From Caldifarciminota bacterium (GTDB taxonomy: Bacteria; WOR-3; Hydrothermia; UBA1063; CAJXJZ01), in NCBI GenBank assembly GCA_027073945.1, contig JALTEL010000263.1, positions 1 through 24,390 of the forward strand: DNA of 24,390 nucleotides, in the 5' to 3' direction. Of this stretch, positions 1 to 9,400 are shown piece after piece (within the stretch, counting starts at the first letter, position 1; every line of letters starts with the position of its first letter). Made by a program: the position numbers and the translations under genes. The notes beneath the pieces are model-generated. The model was given only the letters and a program-made list of their open reading frames with translations, searched no databases and was not told where the DNA came from.

Positions 1-1162
1 GTTTAAGCACATATTCTCTTATTTCGTCCGGATTATCTTCGGATTTTTCAGTTACTTTCCCACCAATTAATACCGGTTTGAGCATGAGCTCCTGTGGTGT
101 TCCGCACAAAGGACATATAGGGGGCTCAGTCGAACTGGCAGGTATAACTGTATATGTCCCGCATTTGCTGCAACGGTAAACCTGTTTTTTTCCGCCAAAC
201 TTGCCTTTTTTTGCAACGGGTTTTGCTTCCATTTCAACAATATCCATGGCATAGTCAATTGTTCTCGCATTGGATATGGATGTGCCCACGCCAAAGCCCG
301 TGGCTCCTGCTTCTTTTAATTCTTTTATGTTTTGTTCATCCAACCCACCGGACACGATAATGCCAACATGACTAAATCCGCGAATATCCAGTTCCCACCT
401 AACTTCTCTTACTATGCGCGGAAAATCCCCCCTTCTTGAAGAAGGAGTGTCAAGCCTAACGGCTTTGAGATGTTTGATTAGTCTTGCTGCTCTTATTGCT
501 TTGACTTTTTCATCACCATAAGTATCTATAAGTGCTATTCTCGGGATATCCGGAGGCAGTGCTTCATCATACGCCCTCCATGCATTGTCTTCGCCCATTG
601 TTATCATCAGGGCATGAGGCATTGTTCCGCTCGGTTTTTTACCAATAGTCTCTGCGCCTATAAGACTTGAAACGCCATCACATCCGCCTATGTACGCATT
701 CCTGTCAATGAGCGGTGCCAGAGCAGGATGCATCCTCCTTATACCAAACGAAAGTACGATAGCATCACCTGCCGCATACTTAACTCTGGCAGCTTTTGTG
801 GCAATCCCTGATGACTGGCATATAATGCCAAGGATTGGAGTCTCAAAAACGGCAAAATCGTCATACAGCCCTTCTATATACATAACAGGGATCGGAATAC
901 CCCTGCTGTCAGTACTGTGGAAAATAGTTCCTTCGGGAAGACTGTAAAGATTTACGTTTTTACCTTCAAGCAGGTGTAAGACCTCAAAAAGTCCTGAAAA
1001 TACGGCATAATTATAGTTGTCAGGTAGAGAAGAAACGGTAAATTCGGCTATCACATGCCTTTTTATACCATTTTTTCTCAATATGCTAACGGTTCTATCA
1101 AAGTAAACATCGGTTGTTAATCCTTTCTTTATATCATTATCTTTTGCAATGAAAAATTCCAT
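1..1162 (-). CDS. Nicotinate phosphoribosyltransferase, zinc-ribbon type (3' end cut by window)
   Basis: Reading the minus strand from the ATG at 1162 gives an open frame of 387 codons that leaves the window without a stop. It resembles nicotinate phosphoribosyltransferases of the archaeal/short type, which join nicotinate and PRPP to make nicotinate mononucleotide in NAD salvage. Visible family features are the N-terminal TDVYFDRT segment, SSGIATKAARVKYAAGDA, the basic RRMHPALAP stretch, GTMPHALM, the LIDTYGDE strand, RLDTPSSRRGD, and SGGLDEQNI in the phosphate-binding half of the barrel. The C-terminal 55 residues contain CSKC and CPLC, 15 residues apart, forming a zinc ribbon as known in short-form NAPRTases. 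Members are about 390 residues long, so little is missing. The start is fixed by CGGAGG seven bases upstream. The gene is divergent from clpC. The symbol pncB usually denotes a different subfamily, so I leave it blank. Confidence 0.85.
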   Translation of the reverse strand, partial: MEFFIAKDNDIKKGLTTDVYFDRTVSILRKNGIKRHVIAEFTVSSLPDNYNYAVFSGLFEVLHLLEGKNVNLYSLPEGTIFHSTDSRGIPIPVMYIEGLYDDFAVFETPILGIICQSSGIATKAARVKYAAGDAIVLSFGIRRMHPALAPLIDRNAYIGGCDGVSSLIGAETIGKKPSGTMPHALMITMGEDNAWRAYDEALPPDIPRIALIDTYGDEKVKAIRAARLIKHLKAVRLDTPSSRRGDFPRIVREVRWELDIRGFSHVGIIVSGGLDEQNIKELKEAGATGFGVGTSISNARTIDYAMDIVEMEAKPVAKKGKFGGKKQVYRCSKCGTYTVIPASSTEPPICPLCGTPQELMLKPVLIGGKVTEKSEDNPDEIREYVLK

Positions 1163-1183
1163 TATATACCTCCGTGTTTAAAA

Positions 1184-1212
1184 ATTTTAAATCCATTTGC
1201 CTGCATAAACAA
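1184..1212 (-). promoter_or_regulatory. Sigma-70-type promoter of the NAPRT gene
   Basis: On the minus strand, TTGTTT (1212-1207) and TAAAAT (1189-1184) are separated by exactly 17 bases. The start site would lie near 1177. That gives a leader of about 15 bases holding the CGGAGG ribosome-binding site (1174-1169) before the ATG at 1162. Match and position are good, but the call rests on pattern only. Confidence 0.5.
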
Positions 1213-1254
1213 GTAAACATTGAAAAGCACGCTACAGCAGGTTATAGAAGCTTT

Positions 1255-1268
1255 GATTTACTTAAATC
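1255..1268. promoter_or_regulatory. Perfect 6+6 inverted repeat upstream of the clpC promoter
   Basis: GATTTA-CT-TAAATC is a perfect palindrome with a 2-base spacer. It ends four bases before the -35 box of the clpC promoter and lies upstream of both divergent promoters. It could be an operator for a dimeric regulator. It is AT-rich and short, so chance is possible. It resembles neither the CIRCE nor the CtsR consensus. Confidence 0.3.
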
Positions 1269-1272
1269 TCAC

Positions 1273-1301
1273 TTGACAGTTCGGTTAAAAAAATGTATAT
1301 A
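1273..1301 (+). promoter_or_regulatory. Strong sigma-70 promoter of clpC
   Basis: A perfect TTGACA (1273-1278) is followed after 17 bases by TATATA (1296-1301), with TATAAA overlapping two bases later. Transcription would start near 1308. The leader would be about 20 bases and would contain AAGGAGG (1315-1321), six bases before the ATG at 1328. This is the best consensus promoter in the window, in line with a highly expressed chaperone-type gene. Confidence 0.7.
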
Positions 1302-1327
1302 AAACAGCTACAAAAAGGAGGAAAAAT

Positions 1328-3721
1328 ATGAGATTTGATAAATTTACGGAAAGTGCACAGCAGGCATTGATGCTGGCACAGGAGGCAATGTCGCAGTTTA
1401 AGCATAATCAACTGGATGTCGAACATATTTTTTACGGTTTGTTATTGCAAAAAGACGGCATAGTGCCGGAGATATTTGAGAAAATCGGCATACAGCCAAT
1501 TGTCGTCAGAGAAAAGTTGAAAGAGTCTCTTATGAGAATGCCTCAGGTTGAATACAAAGGAGTTTCTCCGACTCAAATATACATTACTCCAAGGGCACAG
1601 GAAGTGCTTGAGCAGGCGATAAAAGAAGCTTGGCAGCTCAAAGATGAATACAGCTCAGTGGAACACATACTGCTTGCCATAGAGGCACAGGGAGGTGGGG
1701 CTTCTCACAGAATACTCAAGGAATTGGGAGTTGATAGGGAGAAAATTTACAGCGCCCTATATGATATAAGGGGTAGCCAGAGGGTTACGGAGCCGAACCC
1801 AGAAACAAAATACAATGCCCTTGATAAATTCACGTCCGACCTGACAAATCTTGCAGAGATGGGGAAACTGGATCCTGTAATAGGCAGGGTAGATGAGATA
1901 GAACGGGTTACGCAGATACTTCTGAGAAAGACAAAGAACAATCCCGTGCTAATAGGGGAGCCAGGAGTGGGGAAAACCGCTATTGTATATGGACTTGCAG
2001 AGCGTATTGTCGATAAAAAGGTGCCAGACATGCTGAAAAATAAGAGAGTGCTTTCTCTTGACATTGGTGCATTGTTGGCAGGCTCAAAATTCAGAGGGGA
2101 ATTTGAAGAAAGACTTAAGGCTGTAATAGAGGAGATCAGGAAAAAAAGGGATAGCATTATACTGTTCATTGATGAGTTGCATACAATTGTTGGTGCCGGA
2201 GCTGCAGAAGGAGCCGTTGATGCTGCGAATTTGTTAAAGCCTTCTCTTGCACAGGGAGAGATAAGAATAATCGGTGCAACAACACTTGATGAATACAGGG
2301 AACACATAGAGAAAGACGGTGCACTTGAGCGCAGATTCCAGCCTGTATTTGTAAAAGAGCCTACCATCGCAGAGACCATAGAAATACTTAAAGGAATTAA
2401 AGAGAGATTTGAAATGCATCATAAGGTTAAGATAGCTGAGTCTGCATTACAGGCCGCTGCAAAGTTGTCTTCAAGGTATATAACGGGCAGAAAGCTACCT
2501 GACAAGGCAATTGACCTACTTGATGAGGCCTGTTCATTTTTGAATATTAAGCTGTCGGAAATGCCCGATGAATTAAAGGATTTGAAGGCCAGGATAGACA
2601 CTTTAACAGAGCAGGGAAAGCTTGCAACTCAATACAATGATAGTGAGAAAGCAGAGAATATCAGACGTGAATTGGATACACTTTACAGAGAGTATAGTGA
2701 AAAAAAGAATGCATGGTTGAAAGAGAAAAAGATGGACGATGTTGTGGATGAAAATGATATAGCCCTTGTTGTATCTAAATGGACGGGTATACCTGCATTC
2801 AGACTGCTGGAAGATGAGGCTAAAAAACTTTTAAAAATGGAAGAAGAACTCACAAAGAGAGTAAAAGGGCAGGACAGAGCGGTTAAACTGGTCTCAGAAG
2901 CTGTAAGAAGGGCGCGTGCAGGTTTGTCCAGAAAGAATCACCCCATAGGAGTATTCATGTTCTTGGGGCCTACAGGCGTTGGAAAAACTTATCTGGCAAG
3001 GCAGCTTGCATGGTTCCTTTTTAATGATGAGGACGCACTGCTCCGTCTCGATATGTCGGAATATATGGAGAGATATGCTGTCTCAAGGATGATTGGAGCG
3101 CCTCCCGGTTATGTGGGTTATGAGAAAGGCGGACAGTTGACGGAACCTGTAAGAAGAAGGCCTTATCAGGTGATACTTTTCGATGAGATAGAAAAGGCAC
3201 ATCAGGATGTTTATAATGTAATGCTTCAGATATTTGATGCCGGAAGATTAACTGACGGACAGGGCAGAGTTGTGGATTTCAGTAATACGCTGATTATCAT
3301 GACATCGAACATTGCTCAGGAAGTTATTTTGGGTTCGAGTCATGATAAGGGTTCTGTGGATAACATCATGCCGATTTTGAAAAAGCATTTCAAACCGGAA
3401 TTTTTGAATAGAGTGGATGAATTTGTGGTATTTAACAGACTTTCAAAGGACAGCATAAAAGAAATCGTGGAAATGCAGCTTAATGAACTCTCAGTGCTCC
3501 TTCTTGAGAATGATGTGAAATTCAAATGGACTCCTGCTGTAGTTGAGCATATAGCCGATGTTGGATACAGCGAAGAATTCGGTGCCAGACCTATTAAAAG
3601 AGTGATTCAGAGAGAAATAGAGAATCCTGTATCAAAATTTATCATAGAAGGTAATGTGGGACACGGTAAGACGATTTTCTGTGATTACATAGATAATAAA
3701 ATTGAACTTACGGCAAAATAA
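1328..3721 (+). CDS. clpC: ClpC/ClpA-family AAA+ unfoldase (797 aa)
   Basis: This is a two-ring AAA+ ATPase that unfolds proteins. It has a double Clp-N repeat (about 1-145), a first AAA+ module with Walker A GEPGVGKT (210-217) and Walker B ILFIDE (278-283), and a short ClpC-type middle region with a UVR-like coiled coil (about 410-465). A second AAA+ module carries GPTGVGKT (547-554), pore loop GYVGYEKGG, Walker B VILFDE (615-620) and arginine-containing EFLNRVDE. Pore-loop aromatics are present in both rings (KFRGEFE, GYVGY). The length matches ClpC (about 810), and the middle region is far shorter than that of ClpB. Between TSNIAQEV (659-666) and the KPEFLNR helix, where ClpA and ClpC carry the ClpP-binding I/V-G-F/L tripeptide, this protein reads ILGSSHDKGS. 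Docking to ClpP is therefore uncertain, and no clpP or mcsAB lies nearby. The start is set by AAGGAGG six bases upstream. Confidence 0.93.
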   Translation: MRFDKFTESAQQALMLAQEAMSQFKHNQLDVEHIFYGLLLQKDGIVPEIFEKIGIQPIVVREKLKESLMRMPQVEYKGVSPTQIYITPRAQEVLEQAIKEAWQLKDEYSSVEHILLAIEAQGGGASHRILKELGVDREKIYSALYDIRGSQRVTEPNPETKYNALDKFTSDLTNLAEMGKLDPVIGRVDEIERVTQILLRKTKNNPVLIGEPGVGKTAIVYGLAERIVDKKVPDMLKNKRVLSLDIGALLAGSKFRGEFEERLKAVIEEIRKKRDSIILFIDELHTIVGAGAAEGAVDAANLLKPSLAQGEIRIIGATTLDEYREHIEKDGALERRFQPVFVKEPTIAETIEILKGIKERFEMHHKVKIAESALQAAAKLSSRYITGRKLPDKAIDLLDEACSFLNIKLSEMPDELKDLKARIDTLTEQGKLATQYNDSEKAENIRRELDTLYREYSEKKNAWLKEKKMDDVVDENDIALVVSKWTGIPAFRLLEDEAKKLLKMEEELTKRVKGQDRAVKLVSEAVRRARAGLSRKNHPIGVFMFLGPTGVGKTYLARQLAWFLFNDEDALLRLDMSEYMERYAVSRMIGAPPGYVGYEKGGQLTEPVRRRPYQVILFDEIEKAHQDVYNVMLQIFDAGRLTDGQGRVVDFSNTLIIMTSNIAQEVILGSSHDKGSVDNIMPILKKHFKPEFLNRVDEFVVFNRLSKDSIKEIVEMQLNELSVLLLENDVKFKWTPAVVEHIADVGYSEEFGARPIKRVIQREIENPVSKFIIEGNVGHGKTIFCDYIDNKIELTAK

Positions 3722-6487
3722 TCAGTATGACTTTTTAACCCATTGTTTTGTACAGATTGTTTTGTAGGGGCAGTATAAGCACCTTTCAGTATCATCCTCA
3801 AGTGCGTATTCTGTTGAAAACGGCATGTTAATATCAGTTATTTCGTTAATCAGTTTGTTAATAACAGGAAAGTAAAGCTGCATGGCTGTGGTGCCTACGA
3901 GGCTTTTTGGTTTTTCTTTTTCTTTAATGTCCCACAGTTCAGCACGGATGTTATCAGCATCTACATTGCTAAATTTTTGCTGGTTTTGAAAAAGCATTAT
4001 GTAGAATGGCAGCTGCAGGCTTTCTATATTTTTTGCCCACGATTTTCTATTGGAAAGGTCAGACTTTTCCTTTGGGTATTTTAACTTACTACCTGTTTTA
4101 TAGTCAACTATTGTGTAAATTTCATTCTGCTCATGTATTCTGTCCAATCTGCCTGTTATTGTCATGCCGTCATCTGTTCTGCCGTTCAATGTCTCTTCAA
4201 GGCCGATTATGCGCATCCCACCTGCTATTTTTTTGTGCTTATCTATTATTCTTTCCATACTATAGGTGACATTATATTTTATGAGAAATAATTCACCATC
4301 CATATGTGAGCCGTAGATTTTTGAGAATTTTTGTTCGATGATTTTATTCATCCTGTGTCGGTCATTTTCTGTTATATGTATTTCTTTATCAATCCATACA
4401 GAGAAAAACTCTTTGAGTATACTGTGTACAAGCATTCCTATATCCTTGCTTTCGTATTCATCATTTGCTTCATTCTGCTCTCGCAACCTGAGAACGTAAT
4501 TGAAGTAAAATCGCAAAGGGCAATTGAGGTAGGTGTCAATTGAGGTGGGTGTAAACTTAAAAGCCTTTAATCTGTCTATCATTGCATCAGTTTTCTCTAT
4601 AACAGGGGGCTTACCAAACACAGTATCCGTTTTTAATATAATTTCCTGTATTTCAGGTTTATTCAGGTCACGTTCCCTTTGCTGAATATCCCAGATTAGC
4701 TTTTCAACGAATCTGCTCCTCTGTTTCTTGGTATTTTCTACAAAGTATATATGAACCTCCCCTGCTGTGTTGATTAGCGTGTCAAAGAAGTAAGCATACA
4801 ACTTTTCTCTTTCTTTGTAGGTGGATATCCCTAATTTTCCTCTGACCATATCTGTCAGTATAGTGTCCTCTTTCCTGACATTGGGAAGTATCCCTTCATT
4901 TACGTCCATTACAAATACCTTTTCAAAAGAAAGACCCCTTGTTTCAAGAAAGCCCAGAATTTGCAGTCCCTTCAATGGAGAGCCGACAAATGGAACACTT
5001 TCACCTGCAAGAAAGCTGTAAAGAAATCTGAAATATACCTGCCTGTATTTCAGCTGCATTTCACTTATTTTCGATTCCTTTAATTCAAGCAGGGCAAGAA
5101 GCATTCTCTGAACAAATGGGTTGCCATACGGGTGAAGCGTTATTGTGCTTTTTTCGGACAGAAATGATATACAAAAGGACAGTTTAGATGCAAAATCGCC
5201 TATATTTGCTATATTTGTGAAGGGCCTTATGAGATGGTTGTGTATATTGGCAAGATGTTCACTTATATCAGCTTCACTTACATTATAGTCAGGCACCTTT
5301 TTAATTATGCTATGTAAAATATCCTGGTTGTTTTCAATAAGTTCCAGACTTACGAATTTGAAGCCCTCGTGACTGTTTAAATATTCGTCAATTGTATGGA
5401 ATATTATTCTCGTAAGCGCGGCCTTTTCCTTTTTGAATTTTATATTTTTCACATATGGATGAAAGACAAAATTGAGATAATCGGAGGTAAAGAACCCTTC
5501 TTCCGTTTTTCTGTTTATCAGAGCATCAAGATGCCGAAGCAGTGCAAAGATTGGCGTTCTTACAAGGGGATATCCCATGGAGATATTGTACTCACATTTA
5601 CAGGGCAGGGCATTTGAGACTAATGGGAACAGGTTTGATTCGTCGGGAAGGACAATGGCGTATCTGGACATATCGTGCCATGTGGAAAGCGTTTTTTGCA
5701 GGGAAAATATCTCTCTGTGTACGGAGCTTGCCCTGTGAAAATACAACCTGGGAGTTTTTTTGATGCTCTTGTTTATGTTTATATCTTTTACATTCAGGTT
5801 TTGCAGCATGTTCAGTATATCCTTGCTGAAATGTGCAAAGAAAAAGGTGTTTTCCTTACCTGATAAAACCTTAAAGACGTCTATTTCAGATGCAGTCAGT
5901 GCGTAAAATTCTGCAATTATAATGCGGGGAGGGAAATCCATTTTAGCTGCATTACTGCCTACTTTTCTGTATCTCATCGCCCTTGTTGAGAGTCTCATAT
6001 CCTCTATATTTTTGTAGAATTCTCCATACACCTCTGCGTAGTTATTAAAGTCTTCTTTAAATATATCGGAAAGACCCTGACTTTCAATTATGGGCAATAA
6101 TTCATATAACTGCTTTTTAGTGATTTTTTCAATGTAAAGCTCTTCAAAATCAGAGAAGAACTTAAATCCCCATGGCAGGAATTCGTCAAATTCAACGCTA
6201 TTTTTATGAGAGTTGATCAGTCTGTAAATTATGGGAATAGCGTCTATAGCCTCGATTTTTCTCTCACTGAAATATCTCTCAAACCATGTGTCTATAAACT
6301 CATCCTGTGAAAAAATCTGCGGTGGAATGAAGGCCGTTTGCCATTTTTTAGCCAGTAATTTGTTTAAAAACAAAGCGGGTCTTTTCCCCGGAAATAGGAT
6401 AAGAGTTTCTTTTGCAGCATCATGTGTTATGTAATTGCTTATAGCCTTTAAGAGATTTTCGTCTTTGCCTAAAAGAAAAGCTTTCAT
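3722..6487 (-). CDS. addB: AddB-like subunit of helicase-nuclease, PD-(D/E)XK nuclease with Fe-S cysteines (921 aa)
   Basis: This is the probable second subunit of an AddAB/RecBCD-type enzyme that resects double-strand DNA ends for recombination and degrades foreign linear DNA. The C-terminal nuclease is intact: GRLDRI followed by IVDYKTG, then LQLPFYIML. It is bracketed by one cysteine in LNCPLRFYFNYVL and three near the C terminus (CLYCPYKTIC), the four-cysteine Fe-S staple known in AddB. The N-terminal helicase-like part has no GxGKT Walker A; the corresponding strand reads ILFPGKRPALFLNKLL, as in the ATPase-dead AddB forms found in Bacteroidetes and relatives. The gene is the second in the operon: its ATG overlaps the addA stop (ATGA, 6487-6484), indicating translational coupling. 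Its TGA stop (3724-3722) directly abuts the clpC TAA with no spacer. I identify it by motifs and by the addA neighbour. Confidence 0.85.
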   Translation of the reverse strand: MKAFLLGKDENLLKAISNYITHDAAKETLILFPGKRPALFLNKLLAKKWQTAFIPPQIFSQDEFIDTWFERYFSERKIEAIDAIPIIYRLINSHKNSVEFDEFLPWGFKFFSDFEELYIEKITKKQLYELLPIIESQGLSDIFKEDFNNYAEVYGEFYKNIEDMRLSTRAMRYRKVGSNAAKMDFPPRIIIAEFYALTASEIDVFKVLSGKENTFFFAHFSKDILNMLQNLNVKDININKSIKKTPRLYFHRASSVHREIFSLQKTLSTWHDMSRYAIVLPDESNLFPLVSNALPCKCEYNISMGYPLVRTPIFALLRHLDALINRKTEEGFFTSDYLNFVFHPYVKNIKFKKEKAALTRIIFHTIDEYLNSHEGFKFVSLELIENNQDILHSIIKKVPDYNVSEADISEHLANIHNHLIRPFTNIANIGDFASKLSFCISFLSEKSTITLHPYGNPFVQRMLLALLELKESKISEMQLKYRQVYFRFLYSFLAGESVPFVGSPLKGLQILGFLETRGLSFEKVFVMDVNEGILPNVRKEDTILTDMVRGKLGISTYKEREKLYAYFFDTLINTAGEVHIYFVENTKKQRSRFVEKLIWDIQQRERDLNKPEIQEIILKTDTVFGKPPVIEKTDAMIDRLKAFKFTPTSIDTYLNCPLRFYFNYVLRLREQNEANDEYESKDIGMLVHSILKEFFSVWIDKEIHITENDRHRMNKIIEQKFSKIYGSHMDGELFLIKYNVTYSMERIIDKHKKIAGGMRIIGLEETLNGRTDDGMTITGRLDRIHEQNEIYTIVDYKTGSKLKYPKEKSDLSNRKSWAKNIESLQLPFYIMLFQNQQKFSNVDADNIRAELWDIKEKEKPKSLVGTTAMQLYFPVINKLINEITDINMPFSTEYALEDDTERCLYCPYKTICTKQWVKKSY

Positions 6488-9400
6488 ACTACTTCCACGA
6501 TTTTTTTTGTATCCAGATACAGCAACAAGCCTTTTATAGGTTTTTCAGGGTAAATAGACCTTAAAATGTCCGCATAATTACTTATCTGGGATATGTGTTC
6601 ACTGCTCTCAAATTTGTCAGGGTTGCCTGTTTTATAATCAATAACAGTAGCTGCATCTCTGTCAACAACCACACGGTCCATTCTATAGCGAGCACCGTTT
6701 TTATCTGTAAACTCTTTTTCATTATATATAATTCTACTCTCTTTCATAACAAACCAATTGCGTATGTCTTTATTATTCAACAAATCCATAATCAATTCCA
6801 GTGCATTCTCCTCTGGTGTGAAATTCATAAGTGACGAAGTTTTATTGATTATAGCTTCTATGTTTTTTGCATCAGTATTTGTGTATAACTCACTCATTAC
6901 ACGGTGATAGAAATCTCCTCTTTTTGCATCAATTATTCTACTTACAGACCATGGTCTTTCCGATTTCACATGCAGAGGGCTGCAAGACGTGGAGTCTATG
7001 CTTTCATATCTAATGCTATTTTTTCTCTTTTTAATATTTTCTTTTTGTCCGAGTGTAATATTCTCAAATAGCAGGCATTGCGGGCACTGCTTGCTGTTTG
7101 ATTTATTATTAACTTTGCACGCTACAATATTATAAAGTTCATCCATTGCTCTTGTCAGTGCAACATAAATAACATTGAGCTTATCCTGATTTTTCTTGGC
7201 TTCCTCGTGCTTTTTGATATTATTCAGGGTTTTTGAGTTTTTTGATATATTTCCTGTGATATAGACATATCTCAATTTACCTTTGTCTTCGAAAATAATA
7301 TCATAGCCTTTGTCGTTTCCCTTGGGTATAAAGACATTTATCACGACGGGGAATCCAAGTCCTTTTGCCTTGTGAATTGTCATGAGCTTTACAGCATTCA
7401 TGTGAACGGGCACATCTCCAATAAACAATTCGCTACCAGATTTTTCGAACTCCAGAAGCAGGTGTCTTACGCTGTTTTTCCCTGCCCGTTCAAGTTCCGA
7501 AACAACATCAAGTAAATGTACAAATGCAGTATGCTCAGTAGTGAATTTGCTGAATAAATGAAAGATTGAATATATTCTGGATACCAATTCATATACAGGA
7601 AGGTATCCTACTTCATTGAATAGTTCCTCAAAAAAGGTTTCCCAGAGCCGGGGGTATGTTTCTTTGAACAAGATGTAAAGGGGTCTTTTTTGAGGAGCAG
7701 CTTGAAAAAGAAATGCTTCTATATTTTCCGGATGGGCTGATTCATAGAATATATTGCCCATAATAAAGGTGGCAAATGACAGGTCGTCAACAGGGGTCTC
7801 CAGAAATTTAAGCAGGTACTTGAGCTCTGAGATAACCTTTCTCTCTCTTATATCAGGATTGTCGTAGCTTATGGCAGGTATACCCTTTTCTATAAGCCAT
7901 CCCATGATTTCCTGCGCTTCTTTTTTTTGCCTTGCGAGTATTGCAATGTCAGAATAGCTGTATCGTTCTTTTAAACCCTCAAGGATTTTTTCTATTTCTT
8001 CTCTGATTAAGGGGGACAATGCATCCTTGTTTTTGTATTCAAGTATGATCGTTTGAACATAGCCATGACTTCTGTTTTTGTCTATGGCTTTTTGCTTGTA
8101 AGTCAAAAAGCCCGCAACATCCCCGAGGCCATCTAAAATGGCATTCAATTTCTGCTTATTTTTGAATATATTTTCAACGTACGATACGATATTGCCTCCA
8201 CTTCTGTAGTTCCATGCAAGGCTCTTTATCCTATTATCCACTGAAATTGATGCAAGCGGCGGTGTGTTGTTTGCCATTTGTTGTTCAAGCGATCTCATTA
8301 TTTCATAGTCGGCACCGCGAAACCTGTAAATGGCTTGCTTTAAATCTCCCACTGCAAACAGAGACCCGCCTTTTGATAAAGCTTCCGTAATAAGAGGTAT
8401 GAGATTGTGCCACTGCACGTATCCTATATCCTGAAATTCGTCAATAAGAAAGTGAAATAACTTATTCCCAAGCCTGAAGAATATATCCGGTATGTTTTCA
8501 TCGTTTATGTAATCCCCGAGCCTTTTGTTGATTTCACCTATATGTATGGTGTTGTTCCTTGTAGAAGCATCCTTGAAATACTTTTTAAATGCATTGTAGA
8601 TTTTAGAATAGTGGTAATTTTTTTGCAGGCTGTATGCGTAAGCGAGCTCATCAATTATAGCCTTCCACTGCTCGTCGTATTCGCGAGTCTCGTTTTTGGG
8701 AGTTATATTTGCACTTACAAGCTCTTTAATATCTATATTTTCTGATTCCATAAGCTGCACTATCTTGGAGTTTGTCTTATATTTCTTTCCGTACTGGTCT
8801 TTTTTACTGTACAAATCTTTAAGCTTGTTGATGCAGGTTTCAATTTTCTCTCTCTGGTCTTCCCAGTATATTTCCTTGTTGCTGCTGTTTAAGTTTTTGA
8901 ACCATTCCTTTATTTTCTTCTTTATTTCGGACACGGGGTTAAGAGAGAATTTCATATATTGATTCTTACCCGCAAATTCCATCAGTATATTACTGATATT
9001 GGTGTCTTTTGTCACCCTGGACAGCATATCAAAAAATGCGTAGTCTGCAATATCGTCAAAAGATTCGACTATTTCCAGTTGAGGGGAAAGGCCCATGTCG
9101 TATGCGCAGGATTGTATGATACGATTGGCAAAGCTGTCTATTGTTCCTATGTTGAAATCTGAATAATGTTTAAGAATGTGTGACAACAAATTTCTGGCGC
9201 GTTCCTCTATTTTCCTGCTGTCCATTGAAATAACCGAATAGATATCCTCAATATCTTTGTCTTTGATGCCGAGTGCAATGGATTTAAGCCATTTAAAAAC
9301 CCTGTCTCGCATTTCATTGGCTGCATTGTTTGTAAAGGTTACGGCCAGCAGATTGTTTAAATCATTGTTGGGGATTTTTTCAGACATAAGAAACTGCGCG

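Noticed and set aside
1163..1327. CIRCE or CtsR operator before clpC
   Set aside because: Neither TTAGCACTC-N9-GAGTGCTAA nor GGTCAAA-type repeats are present; only an unrelated palindrome is seen.
1747..2379. 210-codon open frame on the minus strand
   Set aside because: It lies wholly inside clpC in antisense and has a serine-rich composition typical of shadow frames. There is no ribosome-binding site or promoter, and clpC motifs cover the whole region.
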